A stretch of 64,000 nt of DNA from JAKQIM01 sp029557965. Lineage in GTDB: Bacteria; Chloroflexota; Anaerolineae; Anaerolineales; UBA4823. The stretch lies in assembly GCA_035341015.1 (NCBI GenBank), contig DAOQUL010000006.1, forward strand, positions 1-64,000, read 5' to 3'. Under the pieces are notes generated by a model. The model saw only the letters and a list, made by a program, of their open reading frames with translations. It was not told the DNA's origin and made no database searches. Position 1 is the first letter of the stretch. Every line of letters begins with the position of its first letter. The translations under genes and the position numbers were made by a program. Positions 38,976 to 47,932 of the stretch are shown piece by piece.

Positions 38976-39693
38976 CTTCACTCAACTCCACTGCATCCAG
39001 TGCTTGGCGTGCCGCATCCTTCGTGGCAGCTTGTTTACTATGACCCGAACCTCGCCCGTACACCTTGCCATTAACGATCACCTCAACATCAAAGCTTTTG
39101 TCATGATCCGGTCCACTGTCCGAAACCGTTTTATACAATGGTGGGCCATACCCCTGCCCTTGTGACCACTCTTGAAGCAGGCTTTTAGGGTCATGGTCGC
39201 GGCGGGCAGATAGGATCTGCTGCACAGCCATTTCGAGCAATGGCTCAACAAACACGCGAACCGTGGGAATGCCCTGGTCCAAATAGATGGCAGCAATCAC
39301 AGCCTCAAAAGTGGAGCCCAACAAAGCCAACCGGTCGCGCCCGCCACCATCCGCCTCGCCTCTTCCCAGTCTCATAGCCCTTCCCAGGTGGATCTGGCGA
39401 GCAAATTCAGCCAATTGCTGATTTCCCACCAGGGCAGCCCGCATACGTGTAAGGTATCCCTCGGCCATTTCGGGGAAGCGGTTGTACAACCAGGCCCCAA
39501 CCAAAAAATCGAGCACCGCATCACCAAGAAATTCAAGGCGTTCGTTGTCTTCCAACGCGTCCCGGTGCTCATTCATATAGGAACGGTGAGTTAAAGCCCT
39601 AGTTAACAGGCCGATGTTGTCGAACGAGAGCCCAACGCGCCTCGCAAAAGCCTCGGGAAGTTCTTCAATATGAGATCCCTGAGATATATCCAT
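38950..39693 (-). CDS. rnc: Ribonuclease III
   Basis: A 247-residue double-strand-specific endoribonuclease for rRNA and mRNA processing. The RIIID signature NERLEFLGDAVLDFLV (about 52-67) and the second acidic site STFEAVIAAIYLDQG provide the catalytic residues. A double-stranded RNA-binding domain (about 165-235, ending KQAATKDAARQALDAVEL) follows. The SD GAGGAGG is very strong. A hairpin in its leader may be an autoregulatory target. rnc-smc adjacency is common in bacteria. Confidence 0.96.
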   Translation of the reverse strand: MDISQGSHIEELPEAFARRVGLSFDNIGLLTRALTHRSYMNEHRDALEDNERLEFLGDAVLDFLVGAWLYNRFPEMAEGYLTRMRAALVGNQQLAEFARQIHLGRAMRLGRGEADGGGRDRLALLGSTFEAVIAAIYLDQGIPTVRVFVEPLLEMAVQQILSARRDHDPKSLLQEWSQGQGYGPPLYKTVSDSGPDHDKSFDVEVIVNGKVYGRGSGHSKQAATKDAARQALDAVELSEDAGTTEIT

Positions 39694-39718
39694 AAAAACC
39701 TCCTCAGAACTCAGGGAA

Positions 39719-39752
39719 CGTCAGACACCCCGCCGCAGCCGGGTATCTGGCG
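39719..39752 (-). promoter_or_regulatory. Leader hairpin of the rnc mRNA
   Basis: CGTCAGACACCC (39719-39730) pairs with GGGTATCTGGCG (39741-39752) over 12 positions with two G-U pairs in one strand sense, loop 10 bases. It stands in the untranslated leader about 26 bases before the rnc start. RNase III of E. coli cuts a hairpin in its own leader; this may be a similar site. Confidence 0.45.
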
Positions 39753-39844
39753 ATCCATTAGTTCTACTGATCATTGCGTTATGTGGGTAACATTGTATCT
39801 TAATTTTTCGAATTTAGCACCCAGAACACGCCAATCAGGCATTT

Positions 39845-40933
39845 TTACCCGGTATACTTTAAGCCCGATCCGGTCAAGATGACGACAACCGGATCTTGCA
39901 TCCGCCCCACTAACTGTGACAGCGCTCCCCAAACCACTGCAGAGGTTGGCTCAACATAAAACCCTCGCTCCGCCAACTCATCGCGCCCTGTTAGAACCAC
40001 ATCTTCATCCACAGCCACCAGGGAAACACGGCCAGTATCGACCAATCTCAAGACCGCATCCCCACGTACTGGTTGGCGCACGCGGATGCCCTCCGCCAAT
40101 GTATTGGCATCAGCCGACCACGTCAATCCAACCGGCCCATATGCTGCCAAAGCCCATAATGGGGCGCAGGCCCGCGCCTGTACACCAACCAGCATCGGTT
40201 GGCGATCAATAACCGCCGCCTGCTTCAAAGCAGAAAACCCACGCTCCAAGCCCATTAACAGGCCCCCTTGCCCAACAGGTAGGATCACTGTTCCGGGCGG
40301 CATCCCCATCTGCTCAACCAATTCATATGCCAGCGTAGCATAACCCGGCAAATTGTGCGGCAGATATGCGTGGCTGGCATAAGCAGCGCCCTGCTCAGCC
40401 ACCAGCCGGGCAGCCTGGGCCGCCTCTGAGCGCGCCCCTCTGACCGGGATTAATTCAGCACCATAGGCAGATATCTGCGAACGCTTGGGGCCTGAGGCCG
40501 TTTCGGGCACAAAGACTCTCGCCTTGATTCCGCCTCGAGCCGCGTAAGCCGCAAACGACGCACCTGCATTTCCAGAAGAATCCTCTACCGCTACATTCCC
40601 CCCACGGGATTTTATAAAGCTGACCAGCAATGGGCTGCCACGATCTTTAAAAGAACCCGTCGGATTGAGATATTCGCACTTAAAGGCCATCCTCGTTCCG
40701 AATGCTTCTACCCACACCAACGGGGTTCCGCCTTCTCCAAGTGAAACGACCGGAGAATGTTCAGTCAGCCCCAAACAAAACCGGTATCGCCATATTCCGG
40801 GTTGACTTTTATCGATCTGCTGGGGATCATATGCTGGCCAGGTGGCAAAATCATACACACCACCACATACATCACAACGATAAGGCCATCCTATCTCTGG
40901 ATAAGGATGGCCGCAATTTGTACATGAAATCAC
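39845..40933 (-). CDS. Threonine synthase-like PLP enzyme
   Basis: A 362-residue fold-type II PLP enzyme. An N-terminal zinc-ribbon-like pair CTNCGHPYPEIGWPYRCDVC precedes the catalytic domain. The Schiff-base Lys lies in LNPTGSFKDRG, the substrate loop in EDSSGNAGAS and the phosphate-binding loop in LPVGQGGLLMG (GG pattern). It should convert O-phosphohomoserine to threonine; cysteate synthase or related enzymes are less likely alternatives. It is the last gene of the mtnA-moaC-moaDE run, 3 bases after moaDE. Confidence 0.88.
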   Translation of the reverse strand: MISCTNCGHPYPEIGWPYRCDVCGGVYDFATWPAYDPQQIDKSQPGIWRYRFCLGLTEHSPVVSLGEGGTPLVWVEAFGTRMAFKCEYLNPTGSFKDRGSPLLVSFIKSRGGNVAVEDSSGNAGASFAAYAARGGIKARVFVPETASGPKRSQISAYGAELIPVRGARSEAAQAARLVAEQGAAYASHAYLPHNLPGYATLAYELVEQMGMPPGTVILPVGQGGLLMGLERGFSALKQAAVIDRQPMLVGVQARACAPLWALAAYGPVGLTWSADANTLAEGIRVRQPVRGDAVLRLVDTGRVSLVAVDEDVVLTGRDELAERGFYVEPTSAVVWGALSQLVGRMQDPVVVILTGSGLKYTG

Positions 40934-40936
40934 AGC

Positions 40937-41647
40937 CTACTCTCCTGGCTTGGGCGTATAATCACCCTCCACCCAGGCCTCTCCCTGAGGGCCAATCTCC
41001 TTCTTCCAAACCGGCACAATTTCTTTCAGTCGATCAATCCCGTAACGGGCCGCCTCAAACACGCCCAGGTCGCGGTGCCCAGATGAACAGGCGATCACAA
41101 CCGTCGGTGTGCCGGGTTCCAAACGTCCAATCCGCTGGATCATGGCGATCGCTTGCACGTCAGGCCAACGCCGCCTTATCTCATCTGCAATCTGGCGCAT
41201 CTTTTCCTCAGCCATGGGCACATAAGCATCATACTCAAGCGAAAAGGTCTGGTAAGGATCTGCGCGCTGCGTAATCCCCCTCACCATCCCTGTAAAAAAA
41301 CACGCCGCCCCGGTTGTAGGCAGAGTCACCTGGGTCAGCAATGCATTCAGATCAAAAGCCTGCTCGGTCACCAAGACAATCGTTGGGGGTTCGATTGAGC
41401 CGCCGCTGACGGGCGGGAAAATAGCAATTTCAGCCTGGCCCGGTAAAACATCCTTGTCAAAGGCATATTGTTGGTTAACAGCCACTAGCGCCGAAGTAAT
41501 CGGCACGGCCAGGGCCGGGAACCTGGCCGCCAAAAGCTTGCGCAGTTCTTGGACACTCGTCCCTGGCGGATATTCCAGGACAGTCTCCTTCACTCCCGTC
41601 AAATTACGGAAAGTGGCAAAGAATAATACCCTGGCCGAATTATTCAT
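40937..41647 (-). CDS. Molybdopterin synthase, MoaD-MoaE fusion
   Basis: A 236-residue fusion of both subunits of molybdopterin synthase. MoaD (about 1-83) is a ubiquitin-like sulfur carrier ending FPPVSGG; MoaE (about 88-236) has TGAACFFTGMVRG, LEYDAYVPMAEEKM and the late PVWKKE with the catalytic Lys. MoaD needs a free C-terminal Gly-Gly for thiocarboxylation, but here the Gly82-Gly83 is internal. Mycobacterial MoaX has the same design and is cleaved after its Gly82. The start at 41647 overlaps moaC by 8 bases. Confidence 0.93.
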   Translation of the reverse strand: MNNSARVLFFATFRNLTGVKETVLEYPPGTSVQELRKLLAARFPALAVPITSALVAVNQQYAFDKDVLPGQAEIAIFPPVSGGSIEPPTIVLVTEQAFDLNALLTQVTLPTTGAACFFTGMVRGITQRADPYQTFSLEYDAYVPMAEEKMRQIADEIRRRWPDVQAIAMIQRIGRLEPGTPTVVIACSSGHRDLGVFEAARYGIDRLKEIVPVWKKEIGPQGEAWVEGDYTPKPGE

Positions 41648-42119
41648 TACAAACATCTCCGCTGCGCCCACCATGTTTTTCAACCAGCCTGATGTTCTGT
41701 ATGCGCATCGTCTTCTCGACAGCCTTTGCCATATCATACACTGTCAAAGCTGCCACGCTTACCGCCGTTAAAGCTTCCATCTCGACACCCGTTTTGCCAG
41801 CCGTTCGCACCGTGGCGCAGATTTGCACGCCTGGCAAATCGCGATCCGGCGTCATATCCACTTGCACGTGGGTCAGCGCTAATGGATGGCAAAGAGGAAT
41901 TAGCTCTGCCGTACGCTTTGCAGCCATGATTCCCGCCAGTTGGGCCACCGTTAACACATCCCCCTTCTTGAGTGCGCCATCTTGGATCAAAGCCAGGGTC
42001 TCCGTTCGCATCTGAACCTCTCCCCGGGCAACTGCAATCCGCTCGCTATCAGCCTTGCCGCCCACATCCACCATCTGCACGCGGCCCGATTCATCGAGAT
42101 GGGTTAATCTCCTGGGCAT
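41640..42119 (-). CDS. moaC: Cyclic pyranopterin monophosphate synthase MoaC
   Basis: A 159-residue enzyme for the second step of molybdenum cofactor synthesis. Family motifs are LTHLDESGRVQMVDVGGK, AAKRTAELIPLCHPLAL with the active His and TGVEMEALTAVSVAALTVYDM with the active Glu/Lys region KAVEK. I start at the ATG at 42119; a TTG three codons earlier overlaps the mtnA stop. moaA is not in the window. Confidence 0.96.
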   Translation of the reverse strand: MPRRLTHLDESGRVQMVDVGGKADSERIAVARGEVQMRTETLALIQDGALKKGDVLTVAQLAGIMAAKRTAELIPLCHPLALTHVQVDMTPDRDLPGVQICATVRTAGKTGVEMEALTAVSVAALTVYDMAKAVEKTMRIQNIRLVEKHGGRSGDVCNE

Positions 42120-42124
42120 ATGCC

Positions 42125-43171
42125 TCAATTCCCTTTCTTTAAGCCCGCCAGGCTTTCTAGGTAGGGCGGATACGCTATTCCCTTTTCGGTGATGATCGCA
42201 GTCACATAACGGGCGGGGGTAACATCGAAAGATGGATTTGCCACTTGCACCCCATCAGGTGTGACCTGGCATTCGCCCACATGCGTCACCTCGCTCGCCG
42301 GGCGCTCTTCAATCGGGATGGCGTCTCCATTCGGGGTATCCAGGTCAACAGTGGAGGTGGGCCCAACGCTATAGAGAGGTACCCCGTGGGCATGCGCCGC
42401 TAAAGCGAGGTTGAAAGTCCCAATCTTATTGGCCACGTCTCCATTAGCCGCTATACGATCGCAGCCAACCAGGCACAAATCTGCGCCCACAGTGCGCATG
42501 ATGTGCCCCGAGGCCCCATCCACAACAACGGTGTGCGGGATGCCCAACTGCTTAAGCTCCCAGGATGTCAGTCGTGCCCCCTGCAAGCGCGGGCGGGTTT
42601 CGTCCACGTATACATGGATTTTCTTGCCGTGCTCATGCGCAGCACGAATCACGCCCAGGGCAGTGCCATAGCCTACGGTTGCCAAAGCGCCCGTGTTACA
42701 GTGATGAAAAATACGCGCTCCATCCGGCACCAGGGCCTGCCCATTCAAGCCAATCTGTCGATTAGTTTGAATATCTTCATCTGCAATTTTCTGGGCTTCG
42801 GCCAACACAATCTCCCGGATTTGATCCACGCTACCGGGGGTGCGCGCATCCAGGTTTCGAAGAACCCGTTCGATGGCCCAGAACAAATTCACCGCTGTTG
42901 GGCGAGAAGCCCGCAGCACATTGGCCGCATGCATCAATTCTGCGTGCATCAAGGCAGCATCCCCGGTGCGGCTGTGCCAGGCCGCAAGTGCTAACCCATA
43001 ACCAGCCGCCGCGCCAATCGCTGGAGCCCCGCGGATAACCATGGTGTGAATCGCTTCAGCCACCCCTTCGACATCGATGTAATCTCGATACACAACCTCT
43101 TGTGGCAGCAAACGCTGATCGATCATCTGGACATGGCCATCAAGCCATCGTATGGTGAAATATTCTGGCAT
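42125..43171 (-). CDS. mtnA: S-methyl-5-thioribose-1-phosphate isomerase
   Basis: A 348-residue enzyme of the methionine salvage pathway, related to eIF2B. Residues GAPAIGAAAGYGLALAAW, the Cys site HHCNTGALATVGYGTALGV, VYVDETRPRLQGARL and the Asp site LVGCDRIAANGDVANKIGT are diagnostic for MtnA. It converts methylthioribose-1-phosphate to methylthioribulose-1-phosphate. It begins the minus-strand run to thrC; no other mtn gene is near. ftsY runs away from it on the other side with a 69-base gap. Confidence 0.94.
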   Translation of the reverse strand: MPEYFTIRWLDGHVQMIDQRLLPQEVVYRDYIDVEGVAEAIHTMVIRGAPAIGAAAGYGLALAAWHSRTGDAALMHAELMHAANVLRASRPTAVNLFWAIERVLRNLDARTPGSVDQIREIVLAEAQKIADEDIQTNRQIGLNGQALVPDGARIFHHCNTGALATVGYGTALGVIRAAHEHGKKIHVYVDETRPRLQGARLTSWELKQLGIPHTVVVDGASGHIMRTVGADLCLVGCDRIAANGDVANKIGTFNLALAAHAHGVPLYSVGPTSTVDLDTPNGDAIPIEERPASEVTHVGECQVTPDGVQVANPSFDVTPARYVTAIITEKGIAYPPYLESLAGLKKGN

Positions 43172-43225
43172 ATTGATTCTCCTTAAAATGATTGGTTGTA
43201 TTATAACCGGGACAGTGGGGGCACG

Positions 43226-43234
43226 TGATATAAT
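43226..43234 (+). promoter_or_regulatory. Extended -10 promoter at the ftsY start
   Basis: TGATATAAT: a perfect TATAAT (43229-43234) with an upstream TG. Only six bases (GCGGCG) separate it from the ftsY ATG at 43241, so transcription should start at or next to the A of the start codon. No SD is present. Confidence 0.65.
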
Positions 43235-43240
43235 GCGGCG

Positions 43241-44152
43241 ATGAATAATTTTTTCTCCAAATGGAAAGAAGGATTATCTCGCACGAGCAAGGCCGCCTTT
43301 GGGCAGATAGCTACCCTGCTTGGTGCAACAGAGATTTCAGACGAGACCTGGGACGACCTAGAAGCCTTGCTCATCCAGGCCGACCTGGGTGTAGAAACAA
43401 CGGCTTCAATTTTAGATGCCCTGGAAGCACGCGTGGACAGCGAGGGGCTTATTAAAGCCAGCGACCTAAAAATTGCCTTGCGCGATGAATTGCGCAAACG
43501 ACTGGACACGCCGCCCGATATTGATTTTTCTGCACGCCCCACGGTGATCATGATCGTGGGCGTGAATGGCTCTGGTAAAACTACTTCTATTGCCAAGCTG
43601 GGGCAGCGCTTTACCCAGCAAGGAAAAAAGGTGGTCTTGGGTGCCGCCGATACTTATCGCGCCGCGGCAGTAGATCAACTGCAAATCTGGTCTGAACGGT
43701 TAAACCTTCCCATCATCGCCGGACAGGCTGGCGGCGACGCCGGGGCCGTAGCTTTCGACACCGTTCAGGCCGCCCAAGCGCGCAATGCCGACCTGGCGCT
43801 TATCGACACGGCTGGGCGCTTGCACACGCGCTACAACCTGATGGAAGAGCTCAAAAAGGTTCACCGCGTGTTAGGCAAGGCCATGCCCGGGGCGCCGCAT
43901 GCCGTTTGGCTTGTGATGGATGCCACCACCGGCCAGAACGCGCTCCAGCAGGCTCGCGCCTTTAAAGAGGCCGTCAAGATAACCGGTGTGATTCTGGCTA
44001 AGCTTGATTCTTCTGCCCGTGGTGGGATGGCCTTTGCCATTCAGAAAGAACTTGGGTTGCCTATCCTGTATGCCGGCCTGGGCGAACGCCCAGAAGACCT
44101 TCAGCCTTTCGATCCCAATGGGTTTATCGATGGGATCATCCAAGAAAGCTAA
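43241..44152 (+). CDS. ftsY: Signal recognition particle receptor FtsY
   Basis: A 303-residue SRP-receptor GTPase for co-translational membrane targeting. The N domain (about 1-95, MNNFFSKWKEGLSRTSK) lacks the long acidic A domain of E. coli FtsY. The G domain shows GVNGSGKTTSIAKL, DTYRAAAVDQL, DTAGRLHTRYNLMEEL and TKLD-like AKLDSSARGG, ending in LGERPEDLQPFDPNGFIDGI. The start is at a likely leaderless mRNA end. prfB follows after 18 bases and is probably cotranscribed. Confidence 0.96.
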   Translation: MNNFFSKWKEGLSRTSKAAFGQIATLLGATEISDETWDDLEALLIQADLGVETTASILDALEARVDSEGLIKASDLKIALRDELRKRLDTPPDIDFSARPTVIMIVGVNGSGKTTSIAKLGQRFTQQGKKVVLGAADTYRAAAVDQLQIWSERLNLPIIAGQAGGDAGAVAFDTVQAAQARNADLALIDTAGRLHTRYNLMEELKKVHRVLGKAMPGAPHAVWLVMDATTGQNALQQARAFKEAVKITGVILAKLDSSARGGMAFAIQKELGLPILYAGLGERPEDLQPFDPNGFIDGIIQES

Positions 44153-44170
44153 TCGTCCGAGAGAGAGATC

Positions 44171-45257
44171 ATGCAAGAATTAATTGACCGTTTGAACGTC
44201 TGCGTGGAACGATTCGAAAACTTATGGGTGCGTCTTTGACTTGGCTAAACTACAAGCCGAGCTAACCGAACTCCAAACGCAATCTGAAGACCCAGATTTC
44301 TGGCAGTACCCCGACCAGGCGCAAAAGACAATGAAACGCCTGGCATCGCTGCGCGATGAAGTTGAAGATTGGCAAAAAGTGCGCCAGCGCACCAGCGACG
44401 CTTCAGAATTGGCCCAAATCGGCGACGAAAGCCTGTTGCCAGATCTTGAGGCCGAGTGCCAGTTGCTTGAAGCCGAGCTTGAGCATCGTGAGTTTGAAGC
44501 CATGCTTTCAGGGAAATACGATCACGGCGATGCCCTCCTGGCTATCCATGCCGGTGCTGGCGGGGTTGACGCCCAAGATTGGGTAGAAATTCTTCAGCGC
44601 ATGTACCTGCGTTGGGCTGAAAACAAAGGCTTTGAAACAGAAGTGCTCGATCTGAGCGAAGGTGAAGAGGCTGGCATAAAAAGCATCACCATCGCCGTAA
44701 ATGGGCGCCATGCGTATGGTTATCTTAGATCCGAGAAAGGCGTGCATCGCTTGGTGCGGCTTTCTCCCTTCGATGCTGCCCATCGCAGGCACACATCGTT
44801 TGCCCTGGTAGAAGTGCTGCCTCAGGTAGAAGAAGACAACGATATTGTTGTAGATATCAATGACATCCGCGTTGATGTCTACCGCTCGTCGGGTGCAGGT
44901 GGGCAAAATGTTCAGAAGAATGCCACCGCTGTGCGCATCACCCACATTCCAACCGGATTAGTGGTCACCTGCCAAAATGAACGTTCGCAGATGCAAAACC
45001 GAGAGAACGCAATGCGAGTGTTAAAGGCCCGCTTGCTAGAGATCAAGGAAGAGCAGCAAGTGGAAGAATTGGCAGAGATCCGCGGTGAATACACCAAAGC
45101 GGAATGGGGCAGCCAGATCCGTTCATATGTTTTGCATCCCTACCAAATGGTAAAAGATCACCGCACAGATTACGAAGTGGGGAATGCCCAAGGGGTGTTA
45201 AACGGAGCATTGGATGGCTTTATCGAGTCCTACCTGCGAGAAAATGTGGGCAAATAA
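44171..45257 (+). CDS. prfB: Peptide chain release factor 2, programmed +1 frameshift
   Basis: RF2 recognises UGA/UAA and triggers peptide release. The first 22 codons (MQELIDRLNVCVERFENL and then WVRL) end at an in-frame TGA (44237-44239). The remainder is read in the +1 frame from GAC (44238) to the TAA at 45255-45257. Together they give about 361 residues, normal for RF2. SPF (LVRLSPFDAAH) is the RF2 stop-recognition motif, and SGAGGQNVQKN holds the catalytic GGQ. The SD-like purine stretch GAGAGAG precedes the ATG at 44171. Confidence 0.95.
44225..44240 (+). promoter_or_regulatory. Programmed +1 frameshift site of prfB
   Basis: The slip codon CTT (44234-44236) is followed by TGA and C, the poor stop context used in E. 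coli prfB. Upstream TGGGTG (44225-44230) could pair weakly with the anti-SD, at shorter complementarity than the AGGGGG of E. coli. Low RF2 allows slippage and full-length synthesis. Confidence 0.9.
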
Positions 45258-47805
45258 GCCTGGGGATGCGCCCAATCAAAAATTGTCGCCTCCCAGCCCC
45301 TGCAAAAAGCAGAGCGTGCGCCCCATTATTTGGGTAGTTGCCTTACTCTCACTCTTATTAAGTGGATGTGTAACGCTCAACGACCCCGAAGCGGGGCAAG
45401 ACAATTACACCAAGGTTATCGGCAGTGTTTCCGAAGGTCAGACTGTTGGACAATCCTTTGTGTCTCGCCGGGCACGCCTGAACGGGATTACGCTTTGGTT
45501 CAGCAGCGACACGGTGCCTGGGGATATTGTATTCGTTCAGTTATTTCGGGCGGATGATCTTGACTCCCCTGTTTTCAGCACATCATTTACAACATCAGAT
45601 TTCTCGCAAACTGCCGCCCGTTTTTTTAATATAATACCTTCCCTGAATGACCCGGCCGGGCAAGCGTATTACATCAAGCTCTCTACCCAACGCCCACTGT
45701 CACTGCAAATCTACGGCCGCGACGAAGATGTCTATCCGGATGGGCAGGCATATATTAACGACCAGCCCATCCCCAGTGATATCGCCTTCCGCCTGACCTA
45801 CGATTACAACCTACAATCGGCTTTAGATGACGCCGCGGATTGGCTGAGATATGGCTGGACATTTCTCTTGCTTGCCGCAGTCTTCTTCTTACCTGGTTGG
45901 CTGTTGCTAAATTTGACGGGCTTACAACGCCGCCTGGATGGTGGAGAACAAGTTGCAATGGCTATTGGCCTGAGCACGGCAGTTGTGCCCATCGCCATGC
46001 TGTGGAGTACTACGCTCGGATTGCGCTGGAACACAACGGGCGTGCGCATCGCCGCTGGTATCCTGGCCCTGGGCGTTTTTGCGCTGTGGGTGTCATGGAT
46101 AAGATCCGCCCGCCAGCGGAAAGCTGCCGCCGAAGATTACGCGCCATCGTTGATACATGGGCAAAGCAGCAAGGAGCGCATCGGGCTTGCCGGCATTGGA
46201 TTAACTGTGGTCTTTATCGCCGCCCTGGGCCTGCGCCTGGCAATGATCCGAGATCTTGCACTGCCGGCCTGGATTGACCCGGTTCACCACACCTTGATCG
46301 CACGCGTGATTGTAGAACAAGGTGGAATGCCCCAAACGTACCAACCCTATCTGGATGTCGATCCGAACTTCTATCATGCCGGGTACCATGCCAATATTGC
46401 CGCCTTCCATTGGGTCTCTGGTCTAGATTTATCCACTGTCATGCTGATCGTTGGGCAAGTCCACAATGCATTAATGTGCATAGCCTTGTATGCCCTGACC
46501 ACAAGCCTGGCTCAAAATCGCCTGGCTGGTATATTCGCCGCCCTGGTCACCGGATTTTTAACCCCCATGCCAGCCTACTACGCAAGCTGGGGCCGGTACA
46601 CACAGTTGGCCGGCTTACTGATTTTGCCGGCCATAATTATGCTGGCCCGCTTATGGATGCTTGACAAGCAGCCTGCAGCCCGCCCCGGTGCAGGAGAGCC
46701 GCCTCACGCCAAAATCATTCACAAAGCAGCCCTGATTCTCTTGTCTGGGATTGCCCTGGGCGGCCTCTTCTTAGTGCATTACCGTGTCATCATCTTTGCA
46801 CTATGCTTGCTGGCGCCATATCTGTTCGCCCAGGCATGTTCAAAGGACGGCCCGTTCAGCCAAAAGATCCGCCTGGCCACAGCCTACCTTGTCCTGTCAG
46901 GGTTAGCTGCTATCTTACTCAGCCTGCCCTGGCTCATCCCTGCCGTAGCCCGCACCTTCCTATCCCACATCAACTCGGCCATCTCACCCAACGCCGAGCT
47001 GTTCGGCGACTTTGCATGGCGCTATCTGACCGCTGCCTTGGGCCGGCAGGCCCTGGCAGCCGCTGCATTGGGTCTGGCCTGGAGCGTTTTAAAACGCCGG
47101 AGCTTCGGCATCGTCCTGACAGTCTGGGTTGTGATCTTGTTTGTAATTGCCAACCTGGATACGCTCCAATTACCAGGGAGTGGCTACATTAATAATTCAT
47201 CTGTAGCCATCATGCTATTTGTCCCCATTGCCATTCTCGCCGGGTATATGATCAGCGAGGTTGTCAACGGCTGGATTGAACTATCAGCCCGCCCCTTATG
47301 GCGTTGGTCTGCCGCCCTTGCTGCGCTTACTTTAAGCCTGGCAGCCGCTTTTGCCGGAGCACGGCAGTTGCTGCCTATCCTGAACCCCGAGACGTTCTTA
47401 GCACGCCAGGCAGATGTACAGGCCATCGCATGGATGAATGCCAACCTGCCCAAAGATGAGACCGTGCTGACCAACCCCTTTCTATGGGCGTATGGAATGT
47501 ATGCAGGCCAGGATGGAGGCTATTGGATCATGTCCCTGACCGGGATGCAAACCATTCCCCCGCCCCAGGTCTACGGACTGGGCGACCCGGCAGATGTCCA
47601 AGAGGTCAACACCATTTGCGAAGAAACAATCCAGCGCAGTGGGGATGCGCAAAGCCTGTGGCAGTACCTGGATGAGCACGATATACGCTATGTTTATATT
47701 GGCCGTCGAGGCGGCGTACTATCACCCCATGCCTTGCTTGACAGCGGTCTATTCGTGCCGCGCTACTCACAAGCTGGCGTGTGGGTTTTCGAACTTGCAC
47801 CTTGA
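45244..47805 (+). CDS. Large multi-spanning membrane protein, GT-C-like
   Basis: An 853-residue membrane protein. An N-terminal segment with a possible lipobox (LLLSGC) precedes a beta-rich extracellular region (about 45-190). About 12-13 membrane segments follow (from about 205 to 710), then an extracellular C-terminal domain (about 730-853, ADVQAIAWMNANLPKDETVL). The loop WIDPVHHTLIARVIVEQGG and the Tyr-rich YHAGYHANIAAFHW recall GT-C lipid-linked glycosyltransferases. The exact family is not certain. The ATG overlaps the prfB stop region by 14 bases. Confidence 0.7.
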   Translation: MWANKPGDAPNQKLSPPSPCKKQSVRPIIWVVALLSLLLSGCVTLNDPEAGQDNYTKVIGSVSEGQTVGQSFVSRRARLNGITLWFSSDTVPGDIVFVQLFRADDLDSPVFSTSFTTSDFSQTAARFFNIIPSLNDPAGQAYYIKLSTQRPLSLQIYGRDEDVYPDGQAYINDQPIPSDIAFRLTYDYNLQSALDDAADWLRYGWTFLLLAAVFFLPGWLLLNLTGLQRRLDGGEQVAMAIGLSTAVVPIAMLWSTTLGLRWNTTGVRIAAGILALGVFALWVSWIRSARQRKAAAEDYAPSLIHGQSSKERIGLAGIGLTVVFIAALGLRLAMIRDLALPAWIDPVHHTLIARVIVEQGGMPQTYQPYLDVDPNFYHAGYHANIAAFHWVSGLDLSTVMLIVGQVHNALMCIALYALTTSLAQNRLAGIFAALVTGFLTPMPAYYASWGRYTQLAGLLILPAIIMLARLWMLDKQPAARPGAGEPPHAKIIHKAALILLSGIALGGLFLVHYRVIIFALCLLAPYLFAQACSKDGPFSQKIRLATAYLVLSGLAAILLSLPWLIPAVARTFLSHINSAISPNAELFGDFAWRYLTAALGRQALAAAALGLAWSVLKRRSFGIVLTVWVVILFVIANLDTLQLPGSGYINNSSVAIMLFVPIAILAGYMISEVVNGWIELSARPLWRWSAALAALTLSLAAAFAGARQLLPILNPETFLARQADVQAIAWMNANLPKDETVLTNPFLWAYGMYAGQDGGYWIMSLTGMQTIPPPQVYGLGDPADVQEVNTICEETIQRSGDAQSLWQYLDEHDIRYVYIGRRGGVLSPHALLDSGLFVPRYSQAGVWVFELAP

Positions 47806-47830
47806 CAGCCTGCACACTCACACGTATAAT
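47802..47830 (+). promoter_or_regulatory. Consensus sigma-70 promoter of rpmF
   Basis: TTGACA (47802-47807), 17 bases, TATAAT (47825-47830): a perfect match to both boxes at ideal spacing. It begins at the stop codon of the membrane-protein gene. It should drive rpmF and probably fabD. Confidence 0.9.
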
Positions 47831-47837
47831 CCACACG

Positions 47838-47856
47838 CCTGCCCAAACTGGGCAGG
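47838..47856 (+). promoter_or_regulatory. Hairpin at the 5' end of the rpmF leader
   Basis: CCTGCCC/GGGCAGG (47838-47844, 47850-47856) with loop AAACT lies at the predicted 5' end of an approximately 95-base leader. It may stabilise the mRNA or be a control site for the ribosomal protein; there is no T-run directly behind it. Confidence 0.4.
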
Positions 47857-47932
47857 TCTTGTTGTGGATTTTAAGACTGGGACGGGCAGAGCCCTAAGTG
47901 CTTTGCCCCAAATTTATGATAGGAGTAAGGCC

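Noticed and set aside
47594..47932. N-terminal extension of rpmF in the open upstream frame
   Set aside because: It would cover the promoter and leader and overlap the membrane-protein gene; L32 starts at the ATG behind TAGGAG.
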